DNA of 64,000 nt from Lineus longissimus (GCF_910592395.1 NC_088322.1:14007431-14071430); one strand, 5' to 3'. Counted from the first letter of the stretch, positions 1 through 12,822 are shown. Made by a program: numbers and translations. The notes: generated from the sequence alone by a model not told the origin.

Positions 1-1441
1 GTAAACAGTACATGATAGACTAATGTAGCACAACTTCTTTACTCAACCACACAATCAAACAGATTTCACAAGCAGTTTATCCACAAATAAAGATTGTCAA
101 AATAAAACTATTTGAGAGGGAACTGTCTTTTGAGGATGGAACTTATTTCTAAAAGTGGATATCTTCCAAATCGCTGAAACAGAAGACTAACATAGTTTTT
201 TCACATAATTAAGTACAGCCCTTTTTAAAATCATTGTCCCTTTAGCAAATGGATGTCACTATAGTTACTTAACAACAACATATTCACAATCACATTATAA
301 ACAACAAGAATCCAACAGATCTGCTCTAACGGTAATGTACAAGCATAGTATTAAGAACAACGCGATTCAAGTAATGGCCTCCTATGAACTTGATACATCT
401 CTTACCCAATAAGACTGAGTTTTCATACGTCAGAAGAGCAGGCGTTACACCACTGAAACTGCACTGACTGTCTCGTACAGAAGTATGTATGAAGAATGTT
501 TGTCAGAATGTATATCAGCCTAACAAGAATGTACAAAAACTTACAGAAGAATGGACACAGAAGAACAAAGGCCTCTACTAAGTCATGAAAAATGAAGACA
601 AAACTAAGAAATGTATTTAGGAATACTTGGGAGTATCGCTACTTCAAGTAAGGTACACAGTTTTTTCTGATTTTTAGGACCCCTGGTATGCAAAAACATG
701 TACACGTCTCCACAAAAGTGCTCCTCCCTATCATAAGCCAACCCGGTACAGACTAGAAGTATGGGCCCTTAGCCTCAGCAGCATATTGAAGTTCAACATG
801 CTAATTCAGGGCCTTCACAGATCTTTTCATATCAGCCCTGAATCAGCCTATTCAACAAAACATTCTGTTAAAGTTTAAATGTTTCAAGAATTGAGCACTG
901 AATGAGGAATTGTTTATACACATTAGCGTAGTCCTGGACACCCGGTGGCGATCAGAAACAGAATCTGAATGGCACTACAACACTCTCAAGCCTTGGGACG
1001 TTCATTTCACTGCCAACAGATATCTGTAAGAGCCTAATATCTGTACCAGGATGAGCAGACAAGGCCTAACTTTATGATGAATGGATGAATAACTGGACGG
1101 AATAAGTATTGGAATCTCTTTTTAAAACATCATTAAAGCAAAGCACTGTCATGGGTACAAACACTGCAAAAAGGTTTGACAAATTTCAAGGTGAAAACGT
1201 CCTGTCACAAAGCTTAAAGCTGACACATCATGGGCAGGGAAAGAAACTGGATGTTGTTTTTTTTTACACTTGCGTTTGTGTACCCCCCAAAGGTACAAAA
1301 CCACCCAGGTTACTGTGGAGACCTACTTTCAGGCGCCTCCCCTTTTGTGAGTAGAGTAAAGTTTTTCACCTGTCCCATTGCAGCAACTGCCCTCCAAACG
1401 GTGGCCGTCAGCTTGTAACATTTAAATCAACCCCCTCATTT
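1..1441. other. 3' flank of BBS9 pseudogene copy
   Basis: This stretch lies downstream of the BBS9 stop codon in minus-strand sense and is nearly identical to 21144-22576. By analogy with the right copy it is probably former 3' UTR and flanking DNA. Short plus-strand open frames near 1109-1418 show no recognisable protein and are AT-biased. No other feature is seen. Confidence 0.6.
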
Positions 1442-3051
1442 CTATAAAGAGTACAGTTTCTCTCCTGTCCCATGGCCACTGCCATTTATTAACGTATTTT
1501 CGTCTTCGTACGGCGGTGGTGAGCTCTGATACGGCGGGGGCTGTTCTGAATTCAAGTCATCCAGGTCCGGCACGTTATTTCGGATCTTCTGCTGTTTTTG
1601 TAGTTCTCGGAATCCTGGGGAAAATGATAGGATGTCATTTTGGTTTTCAAAGTTTACTGTGTTGGAAATACAAGCTGCAAGGAAAGTCTTTTTGAAAAAT
1701 TGAATAAAAAATATCTTTAATGCCACCCAATCAACCTTTAGGCTTGATTTTCATTTCAGTAGTTTTCAAACTGTAGATCTGAGGCAAATTTGATAATTCA
1801 TTTTTTACTACATGAACTTTCAAAATTGGCCAAAGAGCATCTGTTTATAACTATACAGCAATGAGGGGCGGTGTTAATTTGGCACCAAGGATGAGCACCT
1901 GGTAGAAAGAAAAGCACTAACCATCTCCAAGCCGGTTGCCACCAGGTATCGGAGGCAGGTTTCCAAGATCTAATAACCCATCACTTGGCCCTGCAAGCGG
2001 TGAAACCTCCTCCTCCTCCGCTGGTTTTTTCTTCTTTGGCTTCTTATTCCGTGGACTTTTTATTTCGCCAAATTTGCTTCCGATCGGGACGGCCGCTTCG
2101 CCCAAGTTTGTGCCATCGTCAACGATGTCGTCTGATAGCATCGGTTGGGTTTTCTTCTTCCTCGGCAGGTTTTTGTCTGCTTGGAGGATCGGAGCCGGCC
2201 CAGGTAGGCTGGTGTCTGTAACAAAATGATAACAAACTTCATCGTGGTTGCCCCGCAATAGATTTTTCATTTCTTTATGAATACTATAAACATCAAGTTT
2301 CAGCAAATTCGCTAGCATGATAACTGCACCACAGCATAGTATACCACTTCATGTCTATTTTCTTGAGCCGTCAATAACCACGAATGGCGTATCCCTCGTA
2401 CAACTTAACACTTACCGATGTCCTGCGGAAGGCCTTCAATGACCAGCTTGGCACCCTTGCTAAGTTTATCACAGAGTAGCGCGATATGCTTCTTAAGTTT
2501 TTGCGTATCTTTCGGCGGGGTGAGAGGGGATGGATTGATGGCTTGGTCTTTGGAGTTCTTGGCGAGGCAGGTCCGCAGCAGATGTGTGATCGCACAGTCG
2601 ACCATCTCTTCCCAGCCCTTGAGAACAATCAAGTTTAGAGTAGGTTAGATTAACTCTACCATACCAGTATAAACCAGGTACTTACACTACATACTACTAG
2701 CACAAAGTGATCCATTCTGCAAAATTTTCCCCAAGTTTTCTCGTGCTAGGTACTTTACAATGCAACTTTTCCTAAGCCGAATTGGGATCCAGGCCACCTG
2801 GTCGACATGTATACCTGGTGTGCCCAGGGGAACGGAACACTCCCAAATCCGCAGTAGTGAGAGTTAAGGACGCATACCTGGTCTTCAGAATCGTTAACCT
2901 GCGGACACAGACTGCTCTGCAGCACGTAGAACTCCTTATCGGACATGTTGGTCCACAATAGTATCAGGAGATTAAGAAGGTAGGTGGCAGCACTGAGAGA
3001 GCTCGAGACCCTGGCAAGGTTACGCATGTTTTCCTCTGCGGCATCTGCGAG

Positions 3052-4779
3052 GGTAGTTGATAAAGTATGGAATTAGTGAAACCTTGGAAACACTGATAAA
3101 CCTTGGAATATTCAATGTAAACCATGGAATCACTGTGCAAATAGCGCGGGAAATCGGGTGCGTTCCTTCCACGATTTATACCCTCCCAACTGACAGTCTC
3201 GTCCCAGCTGACTTTATTGATAGCAATTTGCCAGTTAGTTCAGAAGCCAACATTTTTAATGTGGAGGATGACGTCATCAATTGGCAATGCGCTGTGGTCG
3301 TTAAAATATTTTATTTCTCTTCAATGGAAGCAAAAATTAGTTTTTATGATTGTTTTGTATTCCATAGACGATAAAGTATTATGCTCGGTACTAGATGCAC
3401 GAGATCATAGGACAAACACACACGTGAATAAAAAAACCGCTTAGAACTGGTGACGTCACAAAGATCTCTGCATCCCTCGATGCGTACTGGAAGATGTAAG
3501 AAATCGCTCACGGCGAAGGAAATTTTCATCCGCAAACTTCGGTAATAAACATACATGACTAGGCTTCTTTTATTCATCGTTTGTTATAAAATATCAGTCA
3601 ATCATAGACAATTAGGCCTAGACATAGTCATCAACCTTATCCATGCATAATGCATGACAGGCCCCCAATTTTCTCTGTATCACCCTGTATGAACAGACCG
3701 ATCCGTAGTTCAATTAGGCCCCGCGTGGTGGTGGCGTATTTATAAGCGGAGCGCTATTGGTTCATATTATGGGTGTGTGGTGGGCGTGTCTTCCCATAGG
3801 TCTCACTAGCCAGTGCAATGGCCGGGCCTACCTGGCTCCACAAATGGCGCGACGTCATTTCATGCATACCCCTGTTCAAGTGGCTGTCGACCTTGCAGTA
3901 TATCACTCTCACACATAAACCTATACATTTCTGAATAGCTTGTCGCTTCTAGAATACATCTGGCCAGCTTTCATTGTTATCAAGTAATTCAGTCATGAGA
4001 ACATGGGGGCAGCACAATACATGAGACACCCTGTACATCGATGAAAATTTTGAAAATTTCACCTTGCCGCCTTATAACTTGACAATTAACATGGATGGTG
4101 AAATAATATTTTTAGAAACTTCTACTTATCACCTTGAGAAAGCCAAATAATAACAATTTTAAATTTTGATACCAAAATAGGGTGTCGTTGCGGCTTTTCT
4201 TTGAGCATTTTGACCTCGAAGTCTCACCTTGAGAACATGTGCACTCTGACAGGAACCAATTCATGTCAACATCCGATTGAGCTATACATAGCATGCGAGG
4301 CCTGGTCACTGCAGACGTGCACAGAAGAAGCTGATATTTTCCTCAAATAATCGTCAGAGCTACCTCTTCACAAAATACCCAGGACACCGACATTTGAACA
4401 TGCAGCAATAGCGATATGATAGGCTTATCTGTATCCATGGTAATCGCCTGAGATTGAAGAACTTTTTTTTTAAGGGGGACCAATGTTGACCTGATCACCA
4501 CTGGCTAGTGAGACCATATTTGGGAGATCAGTACTGTACACTGGAGGCGAGGTACAACTGGGTTGTTCTAAAATACAGACTATTGAATCGGATATGCGAC
4601 AGATTTCTAAATTACCATAAAATTCCGATCTGATCATGTAAGAATAAGCTCCAAATGTTGATTCGTAACCACGTTAGGTTCGAATGGCATTATTTCATGT
4701 TTTTATGCATTTTTAGGACTGATTCCAAGGTTTATCACTGGTTCCAAGGTTTCACTGATTCCAAGCTTTATCAACTACC
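3052..4779. mobile_element. TIR transposon (1728 bp) inserted in BBS9 exon
   Basis: The element begins GGTAGTTGATAAAG and ends with the exact inverse, CTTTATCAACTACC. It is flanked by the 9-bp direct repeat ATCTGCGAG (3043-3051 and 4780-4788). The matching site in the right copy has a single ATCTGCGAG, so this is a clean filled/empty site pair. Subterminal sequence carries repeated CCTTGGAA-type motifs on both sides in opposite orientation. No transposase frame is visible, so it is non-autonomous. A 9-bp target duplication fits Mutator-like elements, but the superfamily is not proven. It carries a second element, 3799-4515, nested within it. Confidence 0.9.
3799..4515. mobile_element. Nested 717-bp MITE with GGTCTCACTAGCCAGTG termini
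   Basis: The termini are perfect 17-bp inverted repeats. They are flanked by the 3-bp repeat ATA (3796-3798 and 4516-4518). A near-identical element of exactly the same length lies inverted at 50387-51103. A 65-codon minus-strand frame inside (4112-4309) matches a longer frame in the other copy but resembles no transposase. The 3-bp target duplication is compatible with PIF/Harbinger-like or CACTA-like families; the family is not assigned. Confidence 0.88.
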
Positions 4780-6203
4780 ATCTGCGAGGGCTAGGAGCTG
4801 AAAAAACAGACGGATCACAAAACTATTTAGTTCTCTTACATTGGTAAGTACATTTTCAAGTCCAATTGGACAGACTTGATGTTACAATTGCAGTCACAAG
4901 TACTTCAAGACAACTGTTCAGGGATAGATGCCAACACTAACTGCAGTGGATTAGCAAGATTTTAAAAAACAAAACTATCAGTACTTTTCAGTATTTTTCA
5001 AGTGAACTTCATCATTTCGAATGGGGATTTCTGAAGCAAACTTTCTGTAGATCCAGAGAAATCCTAGGTTGGCAGCCCTGACTGTCGCTGGCATAGGTCA
5101 GCGCAAAGGAATGCTGGGGAATGGAGGGGCTGCAGAGATACAAGAGTTCACCCTCGAGGAACAAAGTGGCCAAGAAATGGAGGCTTGAACCTACCACCCA
5201 GAGATTCTGAGCAAGAGACCAGAAGCATCACACCCATTTTTACCTGTCTGTAAGTACCATCCAGTAATGTATCCAAATTCGACAACGGTGTAGGCGTTTT
5301 ATCTTTGAATCTGGTCAGCAGTCTGCGTTGAATGGCACGGAACTGGGATGCCCTCTGGGCAAGAAGGTCCTTGTACTTATTTTGATTTGAACGCACCTAC
5401 AAGTAAGAATACAAAATAGAAACTCTTATAAAACTGTCAAAGTCCTCTAGGTGCACTGTAGATTGGTGAAGCGACTGATTTTTTAACCGAGTATGAATGC
5501 ACAGTGCTTGAGAGCAAGTGAAGGAGCATACATTTGTTAAAACTGTAGAAATACACATGTTTCTCTTGATAGGCACAAATCTATCCCTCCTCCAAATTTA
5601 TCACTTACTTCAAAATGTTGCTCCAGGACCTCAAAATATTCATGCAGCGGCAGTGCACCGCTAAAGGATGCCTGGAATCCATCTTGGTTTTTACCCTTAA
5701 AGTAACCGCTCAGTCGGTTGACGAGCTCGTTGGCGAGTAGCCACATTGGTTCGAAGCTATCACACTGAAGACGGTAGCGCTCTGAGAACAGAAAAGTTTA
5801 TGATTTGATGACAGTTTTGGGGAGAACTTTATGACTGTTCTGTTGATTGCAGGTTATTGCACAGGAAAGTTTGAAAGATCACAGCAGAATCATCTGAACA
5901 TCTGTTCTGTCTTACTGTTGCTTTTTCATTTCTGTTTTGGCTCAAAAGGCAATCTAAACGAGTTTAATTTGAATTCCAATGTTTTTACTGAAGACCCCAT
6001 ATCATCAGGAGAAGAAGATAATCACAACTGGTGGGAAATTCCATTATCCTGCATTGGAGTGGAAATGGAAATGTCATGGCCTACATATTATTATTCACAG
6101 ATCTTACGTGATGTCTTTGATGCCAACATTGTGACCACAGGACCCCCATAGTACTGGAACCCCAAGGCATTGCCGGGACCATCAGCATAGTCACCAAGAA
6201 GAT

Positions 6204-7718
6204 CTGAAAGTACAAATCAATACACCTTGTTGTTACTTTTAACACAACTAATTTCTTGTGCGAATTGAATTTAAACTAGTGCATTGGCACCATACACTTT
6301 TTTTGACCTCCAGTTGTCCAAGAGTAATAAATAGATACAGCAGGAAACTTTGTTTCCTAAAAGATTGCCTTTTTAGGTCATGGTTTAGTTCTAGATTCGG
6401 TATCATAACTACAACCAGATCACGGGCGTAGCCAGGGCGCACTAGCAAAACTGACTACAGCTGACATCAAGTTAGGTGTAATAATAGAACAGGTTTGCCT
6501 TTAGTTGGATTTTGTTCTAGTAGTTTGTGCCTTGATAAGCACACAATAACCGGATTTATCAACAGAAACATTGGTTGAGTATACAAATTCTTCCGTGTGT
6601 GACTGTGGATGTAAATAACCCATTTGTTATCTCAGCCTCATGTGCGAACAGGAAGGAGTTCAAGGCGTAGTCCAACATACCAGTGTTAAAAGTTAAATCA
6701 CTTTCTTTGGTCACATTTGAGGAAGCTATGCAAAACAAATACTTTTCAATGGATCTTCCATGGAGAGTTGGCAACATGTATGCACATTTTGAAGCATAAC
6801 GCTATGAAATATAAGTTTTCATATCAAAACTCAAGGCACTTGATGACATTAGAATATACCTTCCATATCTAGTGAATAGAGACTTGGCTCACAACACCAT
6901 ATCAAAGGGTCCTCGGAAAAAGGTAAGAATTTTTTCTCCAGCTGTTACAGTAAGACCAAAGTTTTGCCAAGAGGTGTGACAAGGTCACCAAAGCTGGTTA
7001 TGCTTGAAATTATGTGAAAAAAGTTATTCGCAATAAACTATGTGAACACAATGTACACGCAATGTACACAAATTTGATTCGTGTACAAAACCCTGTAACT
7101 GAAGATGATCTTTGGATTGCTGACAGTGGTGACCCCTGTGGCAGTCTGAAAAAACCATAGAGATGGGAGATCACCAGTGCCCATATGTAAACTAATACCT
7201 TCTCTGCAGAGCACACGCCATCTTATTATTAGTTCTACTATCTGACAGTCAGGGATGGTGCCTTTGTTTCTTTTCAGCGTTAAATATTGGCCATAATACT
7301 CGAGGAGGTTCATCCAGCGATCCCCACAGCTTGGTCTTTAGCTCTACTGCCTCTGGCCAACTCTTTAGTCATGGCAGGGAAGTCAAGAAATCCTGCAGCA
7401 TGTGGCTGAAATTTGGATGGCACTCCCTTACAGTAGGTCAAGTCTTTTTTGAGTAGGCTCATCACCTCTGTTTCCAGTTAAGGGAAATAAAAGGTTCCAT
7501 TCTCTCTAGGAGTCTGAGAGTATTCAATATATGGCTGTAATTTGCCTGACGCCAATCGAAGCAATCATAATGGTGCATTGCACCATGATCTCCGCCAGCC
7601 TCTCCTCTTCTTCCTTTCTCAGTTTTTTTAAGTCGAAAAATTACTCACTATCAGGTTGTTCACTCATTACAGGAATAGTCACAGACCAACCGGTTGATAC
7701 AAGAACTATAGCGGTTTG
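6204..7718. other. Intronic/5' flank of ankyrin-nucleotidyltransferase gene
   Basis: In minus-strand sense this is BBS9 intron; in plus-strand sense it is the upstream region of the gene starting at 7719. A pyrimidine tract followed by CATTACAG just before 7673 is a plausible 3' splice site, so a non-coding 5' exon may lie further upstream. The short frames here have no recognisable homology. The matching region is 25598-27273, where the right copy carries an extra block of roughly 130 bp near 25730-25880. Confidence 0.5.
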
Positions 7719-10700
7719 ATGATGGAGGAGACACAAGCAAAAACTGCCGACCAACGACTGTTCGATGCAGTAGATGAAGGGAACTTGAAAGGTGTTAAAC
7801 ACGCAATCACCGCTGGTGGGGATGTGAACCAGAAAGACAAAGATGGTAAGCTACTTGTGCAAATAGCTATTGAAAACCTTATTCAAGCACTAAAAGACCA
7901 AGACCAGGCTACAACTCAAGATGCAAAGAAAGCAATTGTAATAGAATTAGTAGAGCATCATGCCTATGTCAATGAACAGGGTGTATATGATATAACTGCG
8001 TTAGGATATTTGCTAGCACTGCATAAATTAAATTCATTATACAATGATAGGCAAAAACTGATTCTGCTTGATGTTGTAAGAGTGTTGTTAAATAATGGTG
8101 CTGATGTCAACATCAAGGATATTGGTGGTCAATCTCCTTGGCACAGAGCAGCTAAGATACCTTCCATTGAACTTCTGCAGTTATTTTTTGAGCACCAGTC
8201 TGATGTAAATGTCAGGGGTACAAATGATCAAACTGCACTTCATACTGCTGATGACACAGACATTGTTAGATTATTGTTAGAAAACAAGGCTGATGTCAAT
8301 GCTGCAGACAAAGCAGGCAGTAGTCCACTCTCGCATGCAGCACAGAGAGGTAACATTGATGTAGTCAGATTATTGATAGAAAACAAGGCTGATGTCAATG
8401 CTACAGACAAAGCAGGCAGAAGTCCACTCTCGTATGCGGCAGAGGGAGGTTACATTGATGTAGTCAGATTATTGATAGAAAACAAGGCTGATGTCCATGC
8501 TACAGACAATGAAGGCAGAAGTCCACTCTCGTATGCGGCATGGAGAGGTGACATTGATGTAGTCAGATTATTGATAGAAAACAAGGCTGATGTCAATGCT
8601 ACAGACAATGAAGGCAGAAGTCAACTCTCGTATGCGGCAAGGGGAGGTAACATTGATGTAGTCAGATTATTGATAGAAAACAAGGCTGATGTCAATGCTA
8701 CAGACAATGAAGGCAGAAGTCCACTCTCGTATGCGTTACAGAGAAGTTACATTAATGTAGTCAGATTATTGATAGAAAACAAGGCTGATGTCAATGCTAC
8801 AGACAATGAAGGCAGAAGTCCACTCTCGTATGCGTTACAGAGAAGTTACATTGATGTAGTCAGATTATTGATAGAAAACAAGGCTGATGTCAATGCTACA
8901 GACAATGAAGGCAGAAGTCCACTCTCGTATGCGGCAGAGGGAGGTAACATTGATGTAGTCAGATTATTGATAGAAAACAAGGCTGATGTCAATGCTACAG
9001 ACAATGAAGGCAGAAGTCCACTCTCGTATGCGGCAGGGAGAGGTTACATTGATGTAGTCAGATTATTGATAGAAAACAAGGCTGATGTCAATGCTACAGA
9101 CAAAGTAGGCAGAGGTCCACTCTGGTATGCGGCACAGGGAGGTAACATTGGTGTAGTCAGATTATTGATAGAAAACAAGGCTGATGTCCATGCTACAGAC
9201 AATGAAGGCAGAAGTCCACTCTCGTATGCGGTACGGAGCGGTGACACTGATGTAGTCAGATTATTGATAGAAAACAAGGCTGATGTCAATGCTACAGACA
9301 AACTAGGCAGAGGTCCACTCTCGTATGCGGCAGAGAAAGGTAACATTGATGTAGCCAGATTATTGGTAGAAAACAAGGCTGATGTCAATGCTACAGACAA
9401 TGAAGGCAGAAGTCCACTCTCGTATGCGGCAATGAGAGACCGCATTGATGTAATCAGATTATTGATAGAAAACAAGGCTGATGTCCATGCTACAGACAAT
9501 AAAGGCAGAAGTCCACTCTTGTATGCGGCAATGAGAGGTCACATTGATGTAGTCAGATTATTGATAGAAAACAAGGCTGATGTCAATGCTACAGACAATG
9601 AAGGCAGAAGTCCACTCTCGTATGCGGCAGAGGGAGGTAACATTGATGTAGTCAGATTATTGATAGAAAACAAGGCTGGTGTCAATGCTACAGACAATGA
9701 AGGCAGAAGTCCACTCTCGTATGCGGCAGGGAGAGGTTACATTGATGTAGTCAGATTATTGATAAAAAACAAGGCTGATGTCAATGCTACAGACAATGAA
9801 GGCAGAAGTCCACTATCGTATGCGGCAGGGAGAGGTGACATTGATGTAGTCAGATTATTGATAGAAAACAAGGCTGATGTCAATGCTACAGACGATGAAG
9901 GCAGAAGTCCACTCTCGTATGCGGTACAGGGAGGTAACATTGATGTAGTCAGATTATTGATAGAAAAGAAGGCTGATGTCAATGCTACAGACAGCGGAGG
10001 TTCCAGGCCACTTTATTTTGCAATGCACAAGAAAGAAATATTTGATGAACTGCTTAGATGTGGGGCAGAAATTGATGTCTCAGATCAAAGAGGTCTAAAT
10101 ATCCTACACATTAGATTAGCGAGTGTCAGTGAGAGCTTATTGTATGTTCTTGAGGATACAGATGATTCACATGATACACATGAGCCAAGGCAGAAGATGG
10201 AGAAAACTGTCAATGGTCCTGGAAATTACAATAGGACAATGCTTCATGTCGCTGCAACCCTTGGGCTCACTAAACACATGTCAGTCTTGCTCCAATATCG
10301 TGGAATAAATGTGAATGCCCGTGACATCTTCAGCATGACCTGTCTTCATTATGCAACAATAATAGGAAATGAAGACATAATCCGTAACCTTCTCAAGGCA
10401 GGGGCCGATATTGGAGCACTGGATACTGCAGGGAGGTCTGTTTTGCATATTGCAGCAATCTATGGACATTGCAAATTGATAGAAACTTTCACTCAAATTC
10501 AAAAGGACTTGCTTCCTCATGCAGGAGACAACCAAGGACGGAATTGCCTACACTATGCTGTGATCTACAGAAGAGATGAAGTAGTAAAACTACTTCTCAA
10601 TAATCAGCCAGATTCTCAAATCAATTCTAGCAAGGACAAAAAGGGAAAGAAGCCAATAGACTATCTGTACAAATTTGAGGAAAACACTTTGATACGGAAA

Positions 10701-11963
10701 CTGTTCGGCAATCAATCTCCAGTTATCAAAATTGTCAACGAATACACTGACTTCTCATACCACAAGAGTGAAACAAATCTCTTAGAGGTATCAAAACAGT
10801 GTGGTATCGGCTCTGTCAAGAGAATTTCAGGTTTTGATCTGACTACTTTTGCAAAACAAATCCAAACAAAAGTTGAGGAGGTGATCCGTGAAGCTATACC
10901 AGAGTCTGTTGATGTTATAGTCATTGGTTGTGGAAGTTCCTTTGAAGGTTCAAAAGTTGGACTTCCAGATGAACTAGATTTCATGGTCAAACTATATTCA
11001 GTTGGATTCCAAGAACTGGATAGTGAGGGCTATGGAAAGATGAAAAGAGATACAGAAAAGACTACACAACTGAACATAGACAATACACCATATGGTATAT
11101 GGCTGTGGAATAGACTGATGATCTACTGGAGTGAACATCAGCGTCAAAAGGAAGGTGAGCATCAAAGAACTGATCATGAACCCCAGTTTCAGATGCCATT
11201 GCCTCCAGTGCGACACCCTGATCACACAACTTGTACAACCTGGATCTGGTTATATAGTGACAGTATGTTCAAGGATTTGGCAGTTTCAATAGATTTCGTC
11301 CCTGCTATTGAAATCAAGGTTTCCATCAACAAGAGAAGCTTTATTGTTCCAAAAATACCACACAAAGAGAGCATCAACTCTAAAACTTTCACCACAGAGG
11401 AACTGAACCAACTTGGTCGCATATCCCATCCAACGATGGAGGTCGAGCTCCTACTCAACTTAGACCAACACTTGATGGATGTGTTCATAACAGCAAAGAG
11501 CCTACGAAAACCTGAGGTTTGTGGATTCAAGATGAAGAATGACAAAGATGAGACAGTTCCAATGGGCGAGTACATCACCAGCTACAGACTGAAAACTTCA
11601 TTTATGCATTTGATAAAAGTGTTTAGATATTCAAAGATGTCACTTGGCAAAATGGTGCTGATAGTCTATGAATATCTAGAGAAATGCCTCCAAAGGGGCA
11701 ACCTACCATCATTCTTTCAAAAATATCCATGGGAAACACCAGTGAATGTGCTGGAAGGATCCAGGTTGAGTAAGGAACGTAGCATTCTGGCAGCAACGAA
11801 AATGACAGAATTTGTAAGGTGTTTGTATGAAAGAGATTACTCATCAGTAAAAGACTTGGATTTAAAAGAGCAGCAAATTGTAGAAAGAAAGCTTGGGGAC
11901 ATTTTCGATGGAAGACAGAATGACCATGATGACTGGAGCCTGTCAGATTGGATGTTTTACTAG
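7719..11963 (+). CDS. Ankyrin-repeat cGAS/Mab-21-like nucleotidyltransferase, short paralogue
   Basis: Single long open frame of 1414 residues; ATG at 7719 follows a TTG, with a second ATG directly after. Residues 1-180 hold degenerate ankyrin repeats. Residues 181-774 are 18 nearly identical 33-residue repeats. About 775-1010 are more diverged ankyrin repeats (motifs such as TMLHVAATLGL and CLHYATIIGNEDII). About 1010-1395 resemble the cGAS/Mab-21 fold: G1072-S1073 in GSSFEG, E1085 and D1087 in PDELDFM, D1192 in VSIDFVPAIE, and a Mab-21-type helical motif SYRLKTSF. These are the three catalytic acids and GS motif that metal-dependent cGAS-like enzymes need. The cGAS zinc-thumb pattern is not evident. 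Inference: a receptor whose enzyme makes a cyclic or linear nucleotide signal, with the ankyrin array as sensing or scaffold part. It lies antisense within an intron of the BBS9 pseudogene. Substrate and ligand are unknown. Confidence 0.85.
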   Translation: MMEETQAKTADQRLFDAVDEGNLKGVKHAITAGGDVNQKDKDGKLLVQIAIENLIQALKDQDQATTQDAKKAIVIELVEHHAYVNEQGVYDITALGYLLALHKLNSLYNDRQKLILLDVVRVLLNNGADVNIKDIGGQSPWHRAAKIPSIELLQLFFEHQSDVNVRGTNDQTALHTADDTDIVRLLLENKADVNAADKAGSSPLSHAAQRGNIDVVRLLIENKADVNATDKAGRSPLSYAAEGGYIDVVRLLIENKADVHATDNEGRSPLSYAAWRGDIDVVRLLIENKADVNATDNEGRSQLSYAARGGNIDVVRLLIENKADVNATDNEGRSPLSYALQRSYINVVRLLIENKADVNATDNEGRSPLSYALQRSYIDVVRLLIENKADVNATDNEGRSPLSYAAEGGNIDVVRLLIENKADVNATDNEGRSPLSYAAGRGYIDVVRLLIENKADVNATDKVGRGPLWYAAQGGNIGVVRLLIENKADVHATDNEGRSPLSYAVRSGDTDVVRLLIENKADVNATDKLGRGPLSYAAEKGNIDVARLLVENKADVNATDNEGRSPLSYAAMRDRIDVIRLLIENKADVHATDNKGRSPLLYAAMRGHIDVVRLLIENKADVNATDNEGRSPLSYAAEGGNIDVVRLLIENKAGVNATDNEGRSPLSYAAGRGYIDVVRLLIKNKADVNATDNEGRSPLSYAAGRGDIDVVRLLIENKADVNATDDEGRSPLSYAVQGGNIDVVRLLIEKKADVNATDSGGSRPLYFAMHKKEIFDELLRCGAEIDVSDQRGLNILHIRLASVSESLLYVLEDTDDSHDTHEPRQKMEKTVNGPGNYNRTMLHVAATLGLTKHMSVLLQYRGINVNARDIFSMTCLHYATIIGNEDIIRNLLKAGADIGALDTAGRSVLHIAAIYGHCKLIETFTQIQKDLLPHAGDNQGRNCLHYAVIYRRDEVVKLLLNNQPDSQINSSKDKKGKKPIDYLYKFEENTLIRKLFGNQSPVIKIVNEYTDFSYHKSETNLLEVSKQCGIGSVKRISGFDLTTFAKQIQTKVEEVIREAIPESVDVIVIGCGSSFEGSKVGLPDELDFMVKLYSVGFQELDSEGYGKMKRDTEKTTQLNIDNTPYGIWLWNRLMIYWSEHQRQKEGEHQRTDHEPQFQMPLPPVRHPDHTTCTTWIWLYSDSMFKDLAVSIDFVPAIEIKVSINKRSFIVPKIPHKESINSKTFTTEELNQLGRISHPTMEVELLLNLDQHLMDVFITAKSLRKPEVCGFKMKNDKDETVPMGEYITSYRLKTSFMHLIKVFRYSKMSLGKMVLIVYEYLEKCLQRGNLPSFFQKYPWETPVNVLEGSRLSKERSILAATKMTEFVRCLYERDYSSVKDLDLKEQQIVERKLGDIFDGRQNDHDDWSLSDWMFY
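8259..10040 (+). repeat. Coding 99-bp repeat array, 18 ankyrin units
   Basis: Eighteen tandem 99-bp units encode the 33-residue consensus DVVRLLIENKADVNATDNEG followed by RSPLSYAAxxGxI. Units are almost identical at nucleotide level. Most variation falls in the residues after SPLxYA, at the end of the first helix and the turn. The first two units match those of the long paralogue; the middle units do not align one to one. Long minus-strand open frames across this block are reading-frame shadows of the repeat. Confidence 0.95.
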
Positions 11964-12822
11964 AAAGAGAGCATCTTTACATTTTGAGGGTATCTGTACA
12001 GAGGTATACCTTGACATCAGAAGGACTCAATCCATTCAAAACTGCATCAGAGGGCATATGAAACAGGTATATAGTAACTCATATTGGCCTACGGAGGTCA
12101 AGTCAGAGGTTCCAGCTTTACTTGCCCCCCAGTTTATAGTAGATTAGAACAGGCAAAATGTGCAAACTTGTACTCTACACTGTACATCAGCTGATCAGAG
12201 CTTCCAACCACTGCTGTATGAAGAAGATCTTATTAACTATCGAATATATCCAACCCACGACTCTTGGTATTTATACACTTAGAGCGTCTTACCCAAGTGT
12301 AAGAAGATGATGATTGACCCAATTTAATCTGAGTATTAGCTTGTTGAAACAACATTTCAACCTGTGCTAGCGTCAGAACTATTTCTGTGAAGACGAAATA
12401 GTGCGGATATCTTACAGATCAAATCATCTTATCACAAGTGTTACTGCAAGTGTACCAACACTGTGGCAATATTTTGGAAACTTTTTTTTAATCATCAGTA
12501 TTATGGGAAGCAGTAAGGAAATCGCAGCAAACCGCTTCACATCGCAAGGTGCATTTCAGCCAATCCACTAGCAACATGTTGGCACCCTTCATACAGCCGA
12601 GAGGGTGTCACAAATAATTAGACACTTGAAATTTGCCAAATGTGCAAACTTAGTCTAATGGTGACAACAGAGTGTACATGTTCACTCAGTACAATCAAAA
12701 TTGGGACTTTGCTGTCTGTGTCAAGCTGTGGGCTCCATCCCAAATGCTTTTGAGGTTATCTTGACATCATTACCATATCATGACACGATATTTGAGCACA
12801 GTAGGTTTATGATACCCGAGTA
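11964..12822 (+). other. 3' flank of short ankyrin-nucleotidyltransferase gene
   Basis: Probable 3' UTR and flank, closely matching 34276-35150. I see no recognisable coding region. No clear AATAAA lies close to the stop codon; the nearest convincing plus-strand AATAAA is beyond the minisatellite near 16580. Confidence 0.5.

Noticed and set aside
1109..1418. Plus-strand frames of about 60-80 codons near 1109 and 22247
   Set aside because: Not conserved in frame between the two copies (differ by a T-run indel) and lying in the BBS9 3' flank.
4112..4309. Minus-strand frame in the 717-bp MITE, and its longer relative at 50593-50913
   Set aside because: Too short and without transposase-like motifs; shared only because the elements are copies.
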